Source of the DNA: Chrysoperla carnea
Taxonomy: Eukaryota; Arthropoda; Insecta; Neuroptera; Chrysopidae
Reading direction: 5' to 3'
Length of the DNA stretch: 64,000 nt
Assembly (NCBI RefSeq): GCF_905475395.1
Contig: NC_058337.1
Span: 97,272,368 to 97,336,367 of the forward strand
Shown here in pieces: positions 62,291 to 64,000 of this stretch (the first letter of the stretch is position 1; every line of letters begins with the position of its first letter). The notes below the pieces were generated by a model, which was not told the DNA's origin, ran no database searches, and saw only the letters and a list, made by a program, of their open reading frames with translations. A program made the position numbers and the translations under genes.

Positions 62291-64000
62291 ATAAGAATGC
62301 AAATTAGGACAAAACTTTGCTATCCATTTTTTCCAAAACTATAAAAGATAGGAGGTAGTTGAAAATTGTGCAAGTAGCTTAAACTAGTGGTCTTATGAAC
62401 ATTCTCAAAAAAGGAAAAAAAATTAGAAAATACTTCCGAAAATCTTCAAAAACCAAATAAATGGCGGTCGATGGGCCAACATAATTTTTAAGAGCTGTTC
62501 TAATTTATAAAAATATGATATGTCCATTCATATAATTATTTTAATAAAGAAGTTAGTTTAATGTTTACTTCAAACACCATATTTAAGAATGAGTACTCGA
62601 TTTAAAACGAATTCGTTTTCTTTAGAGCCCTAACATTTTAGAGCCCTTTTACCATTCAATTTAAACTTCATATAAAAAACTATTTTCTCATTTCAAAATT
62701 TTTGTTATAAATTAAAAAAAATATTAACTGATTTTGTTTTGTTTCAGGTATGTTGTTTTCATAAAGAATAATTAATTAGAAGGTGTGTATTTAATCAACC
62801 CAATTTTCATTATTAGTATTTATTTAATATGAATGCATTGACAATGTTATTGCAATGGATGTTCTTTTGTTTATGTATAATGTGATCAAAAGAATATTAA
62901 ATATGAAAAAATTTCCGAACATAAAATTAAAAATTAAAATATTTAGTCTTGGTATCAGAAGAAAGATAATTTAATTACAAAAATAATGGTATTAGCTTGC
63001 TTGAAAAAAAACCTTTCATTGAAAAAATTGATTAAAATTAATTTAATAAAAAATAGTCATGAACACTTTTCGATAGAAAAACTATGATAGGAGTGTTAAA
63101 AAATTAATAAAATTTCATAAAAAATATGTCTAATCTGGCAACCAGATGGGTAAAAATCAACTTTATACCGTCTCTTGTACTAGTAAGAAAATTTACTTTT
63201 TCTACATTTATGTGATTTATATTTCATCCGTACGCGATTTGTCGTTCGCAAGATAAACAATTCTTTTACGATTATAAGATGATAGTCGTAAGTGTTCAAA
63301 AAGGTATACAACTCTTTAATCGCGTTTTACTCAGTTTTTGAGTAAAATTCTCTTTGAAATAATATCTTTTTTTGCAGCTTAAATATTTTCGAAGATATCT
63401 GATAGAAGATAGCCTGATCTGAACAGAACAGGCCCACAATTTTTATATTAGAAACCCACCCGAAATGTAAACTTTTGTTTATCTGTTTCTATTCATTAAA
63501 CAGTATATGTTACACAAAGTTTACTTTCTTTGAATTTTTTCGAAGGTGAAGCCCCAAGTTGCTTTTACTCTAATTTTTTATACTAAAAACATAAGGTTTT
63601 CTATCTTACACCATTTTAATTTATTGAGAGATAAATTTTACATAATTCTTGATTCTTCCAAGCCTCTGTATGCAATTCATTCCGTTGTACGCATTTGATC
63701 TTGTATGTAATTGTTCAATAATTCAATCTACAACTAAATAGAACAGGCCAAAACTCCCTTTCCGATTTTAAAAAGCTAATAACTACAATTTAATTTTTAT
63801 AATAACTGAAGTTTTGGTTTATTGCACGGTACATGCATATGAACTAAATACATACTTTGCAGTCAAATAATGTTATTTTTAGCTTTACAATGCCACGCAA
63901 CTACAAAAATATATAATATATTGTGTGCAAGTGCTGGTTATAAATTTGATAATATAGATATCGCTCTTCAATCATCAATACTCTAACCATAGTCGTCTCT
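62291..64000. other. gene-free right end
   Basis: AT-rich DNA. An acceptor-like site (gttttgtttcag at about 62747) is followed by no meaningful frame. Nothing else is supported. Confidence 0.45.

Overview
The window looks like AT-rich nuclear DNA of an arthropod, most likely an insect. It holds five spliced protein-coding loci among many decayed transposons, and I saw no tRNA, rRNA or CRISPR. The order of insect is not fixed by the sequence. One clue is a palindromic mariner at 58533-59051. The N-terminal part of its transposase and its ends match, from memory, the Himar1 type known from horn fly, green lacewing and Anopheles. A lacewing-like or other insect genome is therefore plausible but unproven.

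Layout. 1-5457 is gene-free, with a pogo-like MITE and foldback repeats. 5582-7257 (minus) is the last exon of a secreted protein with nine chitin-binding peritrophin-A domains; its 5' exon was not found. 7258-17058 is gene-free, with an odd GC-richer island, a hAT-like MITE, a member of the window's commonest repeat family and a 956-bp palindrome. 17059-24233 (plus) is a complete four-exon ARGLU1 homologue, a splicing and transcription co-factor.

25082-42700 (minus) is the main find: three tandem TTLL3-type tubulin glycylase genes, here called A, B and C from left to right (C is upstream in the direction of transcription). Each has four coding exons. When I joined exons at GT-AG sites every model stayed in frame: 1014, 904 and 878 aa. 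All three keep the N-terminal TTLL3 block, the ATP-grasp core and the terminal E-x-N motif, so none looks like a pseudogene. Their N- and C-terminal tails have diverged strongly. The likely role is adding glycine to tubulin tails in sperm-flagellar and sensory-ciliary axonemes. A fourth exon-like reading frame and a three-unit tandem array lie between A and B.

42701-64000 holds no confident gene. It is a transposon-rich tract with eight copies or fragments of one roughly 580-bp repeat family, a hAT-like element with a perfect 8-bp target duplication, a cluster of palindromes including the Himar1-like one, and a Helitron-like element. It could be an intron or intergenic; a weak first-exon candidate at about 47463 would make it an intron.
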